DNA of 64,000 nt from Streptomyces sp. NBC_00259. GTDB taxonomy: Bacteria; Actinomycetota; Actinomycetes; Streptomycetales; Streptomycetaceae. The stretch's first letter is position 1, and every line of letters starts with the position of its first letter. The stretch is from the NCBI RefSeq assembly GCF_036181745.1, contig NZ_CP108080.1, positions 3,687,501 through 3,751,500 on the forward strand, in the 5' to 3' direction. Positions 1 to 8,107 of this stretch are shown piece after piece. The notes below the pieces were generated by a model. It saw only the letters and a program-made list of their open reading frames with translations. It did not search any database and was not told the DNA's origin. Both the position numbers and the translations under genes were made by a program.

Positions 1-6
1 AAGGCG

Positions 7-1296
7 ATGGGCGCTGCGATGCGCCGGATCCAGGCAGGGAACGTGCTGAGCGCGTTCGGGCTCGGGTTCACCGTTCCGTATCTCTATGTGTATGTGGCTC
101 AGGTGCGGGACCTGGGCGCGGGCACGGCCGGTGCCGTGCTCGCCGTCTTCGCCATGGCCGCGCTCGTCGTTCTCCCCTTCACCGGGCGGACCATCGACCG
201 GCGCGGGCCGCTGCCCGTGCTCGTCGTGGCCGCGCTGCTGGCCTCGGCGGGTGCGCTCGCCATGGGGCTGGCCGGGAGTGTGCCCGCCGCCGTCCTTGCC
301 GCCGCGCTGCTGGGCGCGGGTACCGCCGTGATGCAGCCGGCGCTGGCGACGATGATCGTCTGGTGCTCCAGCCCGTCCACCCGGACGCGGGCGTTCGCCA
401 TGCAGTTCTTCCTGCAGAACCTGGGGCTGGGCGTCGGTGGTCTGATCGGTGGGCAGATCGTCGACAAGACCCGCCCCGACAGCTTCATCCTGCTGTTCTC
501 GATCGAGGCGGCGATGTTCGTCGTGCTCGCCGTGATCGCCGCGACCGTGCGGATGCCGAAGGCTCCGTCGATCCCCGACGCGATGCCGGAGAACACCGAG
601 GCCAAGGCCCGGGGCGGGCTGCGGTCGCTGCTCGGGCACCGGGCGATGGTCCAGCTGTGCGTACTGGGCTTCGTGCTCTTCTTCGCCTGCTACGGGCAGT
701 TCGAGTCGGGGCTCGCGGCCTACGGCACCGAGGCCGCCGGGATCGACCCCGCGGGGCTCGGCTACGCCCTGGCCGCGAACACCGCGGTCATCGTGCTCGC
801 CCAGTTCCTCGTGCTGCGGTTCGTCGAGCGGCGGCGGCGTTCGCGCGTGATCGCCGCGGTCGGTCTGATCTGGGCCGTCGCATGGGTCATCGCGGGGTAC
901 GCGGGCCTCGGGCACGGCAGCCAGACGATGGCGACGGCCGCGTTCATCTCCACGTACGCGCTCTTCGGACTCGGTGAGGCGATGCTCTCGCCGACCGTGG
1001 CGCCGCTCGTCGCCGATCTGGCGCCGGAGTCGATGGTCGGGCAGTACAACTCGGCGTTCGCGCTGGTCAAGCAGCTCGCCCTGGCGGTCGGTCCGGCGGT
1101 GGGCGGGCCGATGGGCGCCGCGCTCCACGGCCCGTACATCGTGACCTTCGTCCTCTTCTCGCTGGGCATCACCGCGCTGGCCCTGAAGCTGGGCCGGAAC
1201 CTGACGGCCGTACAGGACCAGCCGGCGCTCGCGTCGAAGTCGCGCATCGTCGCTCGGCACCGGCCCGAGCAGGACAAGGTCGAGGCCACCGCCTAA
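7..1296 (+). CDS. MFS transporter, probable drug/proton exporter
   Basis: Predicted integral membrane protein of 429 residues with about twelve hydrophobic segments, the usual size for a major facilitator. The loop between TM2 and TM3 carries a motif-A sequence GRTIDRRGP at residues 60-68, typical of drug:H+ antiporters. A central hydrophilic loop around residues 180-205 separates the two six-helix halves. The window opens only six bases before this ATG and a second in-frame ATG follows at 19, so the true start could be either or could lie upstream of the window. Its stop overlaps by 4 bp the stop of the convergent phosphatase gene. The export substrate cannot be read from sequence; from memory the S. 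coelicolor neighbour in this position (SCO4121) is a multidrug exporter. Confidence 0.85.
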   Translation: MGAAMRRIQAGNVLSAFGLGFTVPYLYVYVAQVRDLGAGTAGAVLAVFAMAALVVLPFTGRTIDRRGPLPVLVVAALLASAGALAMGLAGSVPAAVLAAALLGAGTAVMQPALATMIVWCSSPSTRTRAFAMQFFLQNLGLGVGGLIGGQIVDKTRPDSFILLFSIEAAMFVVLAVIAATVRMPKAPSIPDAMPENTEAKARGGLRSLLGHRAMVQLCVLGFVLFFACYGQFESGLAAYGTEAAGIDPAGLGYALAANTAVIVLAQFLVLRFVERRRRSRVIAAVGLIWAVAWVIAGYAGLGHGSQTMATAAFISTYALFGLGEAMLSPTVAPLVADLAPESMVGQYNSAFALVKQLALAVGPAVGGPMGAALHGPYIVTFVLFSLGITALALKLGRNLTAVQDQPALASKSRIVARHRPEQDKVEATA

Positions 1297-3041
1297 CCGG
1301 GCAGCGCGAACTCGCACCACACCGCTTTGCCACCGCCAGGAGTGCGGCGGCTCCCCCAGGACGAGGCGATCGTCGCGACGATGGAGATCCCGCGACCCGC
1401 CTCGTCCTCCGTTTCCGCTCGGCGGCGGCGCGGCAGGTGGTCGTCGCCGTCCGTCACCTCGATGATCAGCCGGCGGTCGGTGCGGCGGAGCCGCAGGCGC
1501 ATGGGTGGCGTGCCGTGCTGGAGCGAGTTCGCGACGAGCTCGCTGGCCGCGAGGACGCCGAGATCACGAAGCTCGCCGGGGAACCTCCAGGAAGCCAGCA
1601 CTCCTGACGCGAAGGCACGCGCGCGTGGTGCGGCCTCCACTCCGCCGAGCAGTTCGAGGGCGGCGTTGTGGAACAGCTCCGCGTCCGGGCCGGAGCGGGT
1701 GGGGTGCTGCAGGACGAGGACCGCGACATCGTCGTCATGCTCCGCGGTCACGCCAAGGGAACGGATCAGCCGGTCGCACACCACCTGGGGGGTGCCGGTC
1801 GCGCCGGCCAGCGCGCGCTCCAGCGCGGCGATGCCTTCGTCGATGTCCTCGCCGCGCCGCTCGACCAGACCGTCCGTGTAGAGGACGGCGGTCGAACCGG
1901 GCTGGAGCGCGATCGTGCCCGAGGAGTGGAGCCAGCCGCCGGTGCCGAGCGGCGGGCCGGTCGGCTCCTCCGCGGAGTGGACCGTGCCGTCGGCGTCGCG
2001 TACGAGGATCGGCAGATGGCCCGCCGACGCGTACACGAGCCGGCCCTCGTTCGGGTCGTGCACCGCGTACACGCAGGTCGCGATCTGGCTGGGGTCGATC
2101 TCGGAGGCCAGTCCGTCGAGCAGTTGCAGTACTTCGTGCGGGGGAAGGTCGAGGCGGGCGTAGGCACGGACGGCGGTGCGCAGCTGGCCCATGACGGCGG
2201 CGGCGCGCACCCCGCGGCCCATGACGTCGCCGATGACGAGGGCGGTGCGGCCGGCGCCGAGCGTGATCACGTCGTACCAGTCGCCGCCGACCGCGGCGTC
2301 CGTGCCTCCCGGGCGGTACTCGGCGGCGATCCGCAGATCGTCCGGCTGCTCCAGCTCCTGCGGGAGCAGTGAGCGCTGGAGGGTGACGGCGGTCTCACGG
2401 TGGCGGCGCTCGCTGGCGCGCAGCCGCTCGGCGGCCTCGGCGTGGGCGGTGACGTCGGCGGCGAAGACGAGGATTCCGCTGATGACCTCGCCGGCGTGGC
2501 GGGGGTCGGGGGCCTCGGCGGGCAGGCAGGTGACCGTGTACGAACCGCCGCCCTGGATCCGGCGGGACTTCACGGTGCGGGGCTTTCCGCTGCGCAGCAC
2601 CTGGTCCAGCAGCGGCAGCAGCCCCAGCTCGGCGAACTCGGGGCAGACCTCGGCGGCCGTGGCACCGGCGGGGCGGGCGCCGAACGCCGCCTCGTACGCC
2701 TCGTTGACGTAGGACACGCGGTGCTCGGGCCCGTGGACGAGGGCGACCAGCGCGGGCAGCGGGCCGAGCAGCTCCCCTGCCGAGAAGTGCTCCAGCGCGG
2801 GCACGGCGGGCACGCCCGGTGTGCCGGATGCGCCCGGCGTACCCGGCGTACCCGGTGTGCCCGGTGTGCCTGGTGCGCCTGCTGTGCCTTGCGGGTCGGT
2901 GAGGGCGTCGGTGGCGTCGGCCTCGCGGTCCGGCCGCTGGTCGTACTCACCGCGGGCCGCGGGCACGGAGCCACGGTCCAGCCGCGCTGCGGCGCGACGC
3001 TGCGTACCGGGGAGCCGGGCGCTCCAACGCGTGAAGTTCAC
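1293..3041 (-). CDS. PAS / SpoIIE (PP2C-type) phosphatase / HATPase regulator
   Basis: A 582-residue signalling protein with three domains in order. A PAS-like sensor spans about 88-200 (SYVNEAYEAAFG). A SpoIIE/PP2C serine phosphatase spans about 215-420, with the metal-binding motifs GGDWYD at 252-257 and GDVMGRG at 271-277 and a later YTDGLVERRG. A C-terminal RsbW-like HATPase spans about 450-580 (ASELVANSLQHG, GRGISIV). Proteins of this build reset anti-sigma/anti-anti-sigma switches, and the kinase-like tail could act as the matching anti-sigma kinase. The N-terminal 80 residues are low-complexity and include a collagen-like Gly-x-Pro run at about 52-78. The assigned GTG start has only a weak ribosome site (GAAG), so a later start, for example GTG at residue 26, is possible. 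No partner anti-sigma gene lies nearby. Confidence 0.85.
   Translation of the reverse strand: MNFTRWSARLPGTQRRAAARLDRGSVPAARGEYDQRPDREADATDALTDPQGTAGAPGTPGTPGTPGTPGASGTPGVPAVPALEHFSAGELLGPLPALVALVHGPEHRVSYVNEAYEAAFGARPAGATAAEVCPEFAELGLLPLLDQVLRSGKPRTVKSRRIQGGGSYTVTCLPAEAPDPRHAGEVISGILVFAADVTAHAEAAERLRASERRHRETAVTLQRSLLPQELEQPDDLRIAAEYRPGGTDAAVGGDWYDVITLGAGRTALVIGDVMGRGVRAAAVMGQLRTAVRAYARLDLPPHEVLQLLDGLASEIDPSQIATCVYAVHDPNEGRLVYASAGHLPILVRDADGTVHSAEEPTGPPLGTGGWLHSSGTIALQPGSTAVLYTDGLVERRGEDIDEGIAALERALAGATGTPQVVCDRLIRSLGVTAEHDDDVAVLVLQHPTRSGPDAELFHNAALELLGGVEAAPRARAFASGVLASWRFPGELRDLGVLAASELVANSLQHGTPPMRLRLRRTDRRLIIEVTDGDDHLPRRRRAETEDEAGRGISIVATIASSWGSRRTPGGGKAVWCEFALPG
2807..2885 (-). repeat. 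Tandem 9-bp codon repeat encoding a collagen-like Gly-Thr-Pro run
   Basis: Within the phosphatase gene, near-identical 9-bp units encode GTP/GAP/GVP triplets between the disordered N terminus and the PAS domain. Such slippage-prone coding repeats usually vary in copy number between strains. Confidence 0.8.
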
Positions 3042-3048
3042 GGATCTT

Positions 3049-3158
3049 CAAGCCTCGTGGTGTCGTTGCTGATTGGTGTGCGCGGCTGCGCCCGTGGTGT
3101 CTGCGGGGGGTCCGGGGTCGTCCCCGGGTGGAACAGCCAAGCCTCGTGGTGTCGTTGC
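3049..3158. repeat. Two 21-bp direct repeats upstream of the phosphatase gene
   Basis: Identical 21-bp copies lie at 3049-3069 and 3138-3158, 89 bp apart (core CCTCGTGGTGTCGTTGC). The first copy ends against the phosphatase start codon, so the repeat may duplicate a promoter or leader segment. The intergenic gap 3042-3279 otherwise shows no gene. Confidence 0.7.
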
Positions 3159-3279
3159 CGGTCGGGATTGCGCAGGCGGGATCGCCCAGGGACGAATCAC
3201 TCTGTGCAGGCCGCAGGTCCACCTATCGTCACACGTCCAGTGTGACCGACCGCACTGACAGAGAGGGGACGGTGAGCGA

Positions 3280-4797
3280 TCAGCCCTCTCCGGGATCCGC
3301 CTCGGGCGCCGCGCCCGGGGCCTGTCCACGTCGTCTTTCGCGGCCTCTCGGAGGCGGGTCCTCATGGCGGCGCTCCAGCGGCCTGGACGGGACACCGCCC
3401 GCGGCGAGTTCGAATTCGGCACGCGGATGTTCCAGCGAGCCGAGCGAGACGATCTCACGCTTGAAGAGTCCGGACAGCATCCACTCGGCCAGGATGCGTG
3501 CCTTCCGGTTGAAGGTGGGCATGCGGCTGAGGTGGTACGCGCGGTGCATCAGCCACGCCGGGTAGCCCTTGAGCTTGCGGCCGTACACATGCGCCACGCC
3601 CCTGTGCAGACCGAGCGAGGCCACCGATCCGACGTAGGCGTGGACGTACTCCTTGAGGGGCTGCCCGCGCAGCGAGGCGACGATGTTCTCGGCGAGCACC
3701 TTCGTCTGGCGGACGGCGTGCTGTGCGTTCGGCGCGCACTCCTTGCCGGCCTCCTTCGCGGTCACGTCCGGCACGGCGGCGGCGTCCCCGGCCGACCAGG
3801 CGTGTTCGACTCCCTCGACGGTCAGCTCGGCCGTGCACTTGAGCCTGCCGCGCTCGTTGAGCGGGAGGTCCGTGGCGCAGAGGACGGGCGCGGGCTTGAC
3901 GCCGGCGGTCCACACGACCGTGCGAGTGGGGAAGCGGGAGCCGTCGCTCAGAACGGCGACGCGGTTCTCACACGAGTCCAGCCGGGTGTCGAGGCGTACG
4001 TCGATGTTGCGGGCGCGCAGCTCACGGATGGCGTACCTGCCCATCTCCTCACCCACCTCGGGGAGGATGCGGCCGCTCGCCTCCACGAGGACCCATTTCA
4101 GGTCCTCCGGCTTGATGTTGTGGTAGTAGCGCGTCGCGTAGCGGGCCATGTCCTCCAGCTCGCCGAGCGCTTCGACACCGGCGAAGCCTCCGCCCACGAA
4201 GACGAAGGTGAGCGCCGCGTCGCGCAGGCCGGGCTCGCGGGTGGAGGAGGCGATGTCCATCTGCTCGATGACGTGGTTGCGCAGGCCGATGGCCTCCTCG
4301 ACGGACTTGAAGCCGATGCCGTACGTGGCGAGGCCGGGGACCGGGAGGGTGCGGGAGATCGAGCCGGGCGCGATGACCAGCTCGTCGTAGCCGACCTGGA
4401 CCGCGCCCGCGCCCTCCTCCTCGGTGGCGAGGGTCGCGACGGTCGCGGTGCGTTTGGCGTGGTCGACGGCTCTGACCTCGCCGATGAGGATCCGGCATCT
4501 GTTCAGGACGCGACGGAGCGGGACCACCACGTGGCGGGGCGAGATCGCGCCGGCCGCCGCCTCGGGGAGGAAGGGCTGGTAGGTCATGTACGCCTCGGGC
4601 GTCACCACGAGGATCTCGATCTCACCGTGCCCCAGCTCGGCCTTCAGCTTCTGCTGGAGACGGAGCGCGGTGTACATCCCCACGTAGCCGCCGCCGACGA
4701 CGAGAATGCGCGTGCGCGGCGAGGAGCCGGGGGTCGTGTCCCGGGAGTATGCAGCCTTCACCATCCCATGAGGCAACGGTCCCAGGAGTTTGTCCAC
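3280..4797 (-). CDS. ndh: Type II NADH dehydrogenase / FAD-NAD(P) oxidoreductase
   Basis: A 505-residue pyridine nucleotide-disulfide oxidoreductase-family flavoprotein. It has an FAD-binding GGGYVG at 35-40, a second dinucleotide-binding GGGFAG at 202-207, the TxxxWTAGVKP segment in the second half, and an FAD-contacting AWSAGDAAAVPD. This pattern fits NDH-2, which passes electrons from NADH to menaquinone at the inner face of the membrane without pumping protons. The last 45 residues are Arg/Glu/Gly-rich and poorly conserved in character. GTG at 4797 is the longest start; ATG at 4764 (MVKAAYS) is an equally plausible start since neither has a strong ribosome site. It is transcribed divergently from the TetR gene at 5102, which is a reasonable candidate regulator. 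Confidence 0.85.
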   Translation of the reverse strand: MDKLLGPLPHGMVKAAYSRDTTPGSSPRTRILVVGGGYVGMYTALRLQQKLKAELGHGEIEILVVTPEAYMTYQPFLPEAAAGAISPRHVVVPLRRVLNRCRILIGEVRAVDHAKRTATVATLATEEEGAGAVQVGYDELVIAPGSISRTLPVPGLATYGIGFKSVEEAIGLRNHVIEQMDIASSTREPGLRDAALTFVFVGGGFAGVEALGELEDMARYATRYYHNIKPEDLKWVLVEASGRILPEVGEEMGRYAIRELRARNIDVRLDTRLDSCENRVAVLSDGSRFPTRTVVWTAGVKPAPVLCATDLPLNERGRLKCTAELTVEGVEHAWSAGDAAAVPDVTAKEAGKECAPNAQHAVRQTKVLAENIVASLRGQPLKEYVHAYVGSVASLGLHRGVAHVYGRKLKGYPAWLMHRAYHLSRMPTFNRKARILAEWMLSGLFKREIVSLGSLEHPRAEFELAAGGVPSRPLERRHEDPPPRGRERRRGQAPGAAPEADPGEG

Positions 4798-5101
4798 AGG
4801 CCCGGCAAATTGTGTGACCGGAGGTTTTGGCCAGACCTCACCGGGGCCGGTACCTACCGCAGTGGAAGATGCGCAGGTCAGCGAGGATTTGGGGGGTCTT
4901 GGGCAGGGGCGGAATCAGGAAGGTTCCGGCCCTTGGTCCGATCGGGGGGCGCACCGTGCGGAACTACCCCTTCTGAATTGACCTCGTCTCAACTATGTTC
5001 GTACCCCGTCGGGATGTCGGGCCGGTGACTCGTCTGATTCATCCTGGCTGCCACGACGGGGCGTCTCCGGGGGGAGACAAATCATTACCGGGGGAACACA
5101 T
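4798..5101. other. Divergent intergenic region between ndh and a TetR regulator
   Basis: About 300 bp with no supportable gene. It is somewhat AT-richer than the flanks near 4970-5000 and 5075-5100 and must carry the divergent promoters. I see no strong palindrome that would serve as a TetR operator. Confidence 0.6.
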
Positions 5102-5881
5102 ATGCACATTCAGGATTCGCATTGGCCGGGTGCTGTCGCTTCCGAGGCCGGCGTGAACGGACGTGTGGGTACGGCAGTGACCGGCCGTTCCGCGCCGCTG
5201 CGTGTGGACGCGCAGCGCAATCTGGAGCATGTACTGCGCGCTGCGCGCGAGGTGTTCGGCGAGCTCGGTTACGGGGCGCCGATGGAGGACGTGGCGCGCC
5301 GGGCCCGGGTGGGTGTCGGCACGGTCTACCGCCGCTTCCCGAGCAAGGACGTGCTGGTACGGCGAATAGCCGAGGAGGAGACGTCCCGGCTGACGGAGCA
5401 GGCGCGTACGGCCCTCGGGCAGGAGGAGGAGCCGTGGTCCGCGCTCTCCCGCTTCCTGCGGACGTCGGTCGCGTCGGGTGCGGGACGGCTGCTGCCGCCG
5501 CACGTGCTTCGGGTCGGTGTGGACGTGGACGACTCGACGGTCGTCGCGGACGTGGCGCGCGAGGAGACTCGGGACGAGACGCGGGTGCCTCAGCAGCGGC
5601 TGGGCGTCGCCGGGCAGAACGGTCTGCGCGTCGTCGCACCGCGTCCGGTGCCCCCGGCGGAGCTGGACGACGCGGGTGCGGGCGAGCTGCTCGAGGTCGT
5701 GGGTCGGCTGGTCGAGCGGGCGCGGGAGGCCGGTGAGCTGCGGGTCGATGTCACGGTCGCCGATGTGCTGCTCGTGATAGCCACGGCGGCACCGTCTCTT
5801 CCGGACGCGGCGCAGCAGGCCGCGGCCTCGGCCCGGCTGCTGGACATCCTGCTGGAGGGGCTGCGCTCGCGACCGGCGTGA
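5102..5881 (+). CDS. TetR/AcrR family transcriptional regulator
   Basis: A 259-residue one-component repressor. After a disordered leader of about 35 residues comes a standard TetR helix-turn-helix (about 40-90; EVFGELGYGAPMEDVARRARVG followed by TVYRRFPSKDVLV), then an all-helical ligand-binding and dimerisation half. The ligand is unknown. An ATG at 5102 preceded by GGGGGAACACAT is the chosen start; a start nearer the domain is possible because the leader is long. It is divergent from ndh and about 300 bp upstream of the ECF sigma fusion. Confidence 0.85.
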   Translation: MHIQDSHWPGAVASEAGVNGRVGTAVTGRSAPLRVDAQRNLEHVLRAAREVFGELGYGAPMEDVARRARVGVGTVYRRFPSKDVLVRRIAEEETSRLTEQARTALGQEEEPWSALSRFLRTSVASGAGRLLPPHVLRVGVDVDDSTVVADVAREETRDETRVPQQRLGVAGQNGLRVVAPRPVPPAELDDAGAGELLEVVGRLVERAREAGELRVDVTVADVLLVIATAAPSLPDAAQQAAASARLLDILLEGLRSRPA

Positions 5882-6177
5882 CGGTGCGATGGCGTGACGG
5901 TGGGACGGCGTGACGGTGCGCATGTGACGTCGTCCGCCTGGCTGCCGTCGGCGTAACGGTGTCCGCGCCGCGCGCTGCACGGCGGCGTCACGGTGTCCGC
6001 GCGGTGGCCGGTCGTACGGCACGTTCGGTGTCTGTTGTGCGGGTGAATCGTCGTGCTTGGTTTCGGAAAGGCCTCCCCGGACGGGTGGTTGGGGTACCGG
6101 GGAGTCCGGGCCGTCGCCTCGCTGTGGCACTCTTGGCCGATACTTCGGGTCACTGGGTGCGTACGGGGGCTTCCGCG

Positions 6178-8019
6178 ATGAGCGGTGACGGTCGGAACGA
6201 GCCAATCGCCGGTGGGGCGGGCGCGGAAACCGGCGGACGTGTGCCGCCGCAGCGGGAGGGCGGTGCGGCGAGCGCCGCCGGCGGTCCGCCGCCGTCCGAC
6301 GCCGACCTGATCCAGCGGATGCGCGGGGGCGAGGACAGCGCGTACGAGGAGCTGTTCCGCCGCCACTCGGACGCCGTGCGCCGATACGCGCGTACGTGTT
6401 GCCGCGATGCCGACACCGCGGACGACCTGACGGCCGAGGTGTTCGCCAGGACGCTCCAGGCGGTACGCGGCGGCGCGGGGCCCGAGCAGGCCGTACGGGC
6501 CTATCTGCTGACCACCGTGCGCCGTGTCGCCGCCGCCTGGACGAGTTCCTCCAGGCGGGAGCAACTGGTCGAGGACTTCGCCGTCTTCGCCGACCAGGCC
6601 GCCCGCTCGTCCGAGGTACCGGACCAGAGCGCGCTCGATCTGGGCGCCGATGTGCGCGCGATGCACGAGGCCGATCGGTCGATGGCACTTCAGGCCTTCC
6701 GCTCGCTGCCCGAGCGCTGGCAGGCGGTGCTGTGGCACACCACCGTCGAGGAGGAGTCGCCCAGCACGGTGGCACCGCTGTTCGGCCTCACCGCCAACGC
6801 CACGGCGGTGCTGGCCAGCCGGGCCCGCGAAGGGCTCAAGCAGGCCTATCTGCAGGCCCATGTCAGCTCCGCGCTCACCTCGGGCGGCGACTGCGCGCGG
6901 TACGCCGACCGGCTGGGGGCGTACGCCCGGGGCGGCCTGCGGATGCGGGCCGAGCGCGGGCTGCGCAAGCACCTGGAGGAGTGCGCCAAGTGCCGGCTGG
7001 CCGCAGGCGAGCTGGAGCAGGTCAACGCCGGTATCCCCGCCCTGCTGCCGGTCGCGGTCATCGGCTGGTTCGCCGGCGGGTACTCGCTCAAGGCCGCCGG
7101 GATCGTGGCGGGCGGCGCCGCGGGGGCGGCGGGCGCCGGTGCTGCCGCCGCCACGAGCGGGTCCGGATCCGCCAGTGGCGGTGGTTCCGCCGGGGCCGGG
7201 GCCGCGGCCTCGGAGGGCATCGGGGCCCCGGTGAAGGCCGGGATCGCCGCGCTGGTGGCCGTCGCGGTGGCGGCCGGGCTGGTCTTCGCCCTCGCGGGCG
7301 ACCCGCAGCCGGTGTCGAAGCCGCAGGCGCAGGCGCAGCCGCCGGCCGCGCAGCCCGTCGTACCCGAGCCGCCCGCACCGTCGGCGCCGAAGCCTCCGGC
7401 CCCGCCCTCGCCTCCGGCGCCGAAGCCCGAGCCCGAGCCCGAGCGGCCGTCGCCCCGGCCCGAGGAGCCGAAGCTCGAAGCGGCTGCTCCGAAGCCTTCG
7501 TCTCCCCCGCCCGCACCGGCGGAGCCGGCGCCCGAACCGCCAGCGCGCAAGCCCGCGCCCAGCACGCCGCCCCCGGCGCCCCCCGCGTCCGTCTACCAGG
7601 TCAACCGGCTGGAGTACGGAACGTTCGGCGATCACACCGAGCCCGAGGTGCGGCTGGGTGAGAGCAGCTGGGTCTGGAAGCGCCGGGGCATGTCGATCGA
7701 CGGCACCCGGTACGGGCACGGGATCTCGGTCCACGCCAGGTCCTCCGTGACCATCGACCTGAACCGCCGGTGCACCTCGTACGACGCGCTGGTCGGCGTC
7801 GACGACATGTCGCCGGGCTCGGGCCCGGTGCGGTTCTCCGTGTACGGGGACGGGGTGCGGCTGTGGCAGTCGCCGCCGATGCGCGGCGGTGACGCGGCGG
7901 TCCCCGTGCACGTCGTTCTCTCCGGCCAAGAAACGATTCGGCTGGTCGTGGCACCGCAGAGGCCGTCCGCTTCGGTGGCCGTCGCGGACTGGGCGCAGTC
8001 CCGGATCAGCTGCGGCTGA
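6178..8019 (+). CDS. ECF sigma factor fused to zinc-finger, membrane segment and NPCBM carbohydrate-binding domain
   Basis: A 613-residue multidomain protein. Sigma region 2 lies at about 41-105 (DLIQRMRGGEDSAYEELF, DDLTAEVFARTLQ) and region 4 at about 168-222 (LPERWQAVLWH then an HTH). A zinc-finger anti-sigma-like motif HLEECAKC is at 265-272. Gly/Ala-rich stretches flank a hydrophobic segment at about 353-373, followed by a Pro/Glu/Lys-rich linker (about 380-465) and a C-terminal NPCBM-type beta domain (about 470-613). This suggests a membrane-anchored sigma factor that may read an extracytoplasmic glycan and release or activate its own N terminus. I recall S. coelicolor SCO4117 as a similar ECF linked to development. 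ATG at 6178 is preferred over 5959 because sigma homology begins just after it and the upstream 73 residues are Arg-rich without domain character. Confidence 0.85.
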   Translation: MSGDGRNEPIAGGAGAETGGRVPPQREGGAASAAGGPPPSDADLIQRMRGGEDSAYEELFRRHSDAVRRYARTCCRDADTADDLTAEVFARTLQAVRGGAGPEQAVRAYLLTTVRRVAAAWTSSSRREQLVEDFAVFADQAARSSEVPDQSALDLGADVRAMHEADRSMALQAFRSLPERWQAVLWHTTVEEESPSTVAPLFGLTANATAVLASRAREGLKQAYLQAHVSSALTSGGDCARYADRLGAYARGGLRMRAERGLRKHLEECAKCRLAAGELEQVNAGIPALLPVAVIGWFAGGYSLKAAGIVAGGAAGAAGAGAAAATSGSGSASGGGSAGAGAAASEGIGAPVKAGIAALVAVAVAAGLVFALAGDPQPVSKPQAQAQPPAAQPVVPEPPAPSAPKPPAPPSPPAPKPEPEPERPSPRPEEPKLEAAAPKPSSPPPAPAEPAPEPPARKPAPSTPPPAPPASVYQVNRLEYGTFGDHTEPEVRLGESSWVWKRRGMSIDGTRYGHGISVHARSSVTIDLNRRCTSYDALVGVDDMSPGSGPVRFSVYGDGVRLWQSPPMRGGDAAVPVHVVLSGQETIRLVVAPQRPSASVAVADWAQSRISCG

Positions 8020-8107
8020 CGCCCCCGCCGCCAGGAGGACCGGGCTCGGCGGCGGTGGTCGCAGGACCGTCAGCGTCACGAGCGGTCCCGACGCGGCCCC
8101 GGACCCG

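Noticed and set aside
3364..5028. 554-codon open frame opposite ndh
   Set aside because: Same shadow effect; ndh carries both dinucleotide-binding motifs on the minus strand.
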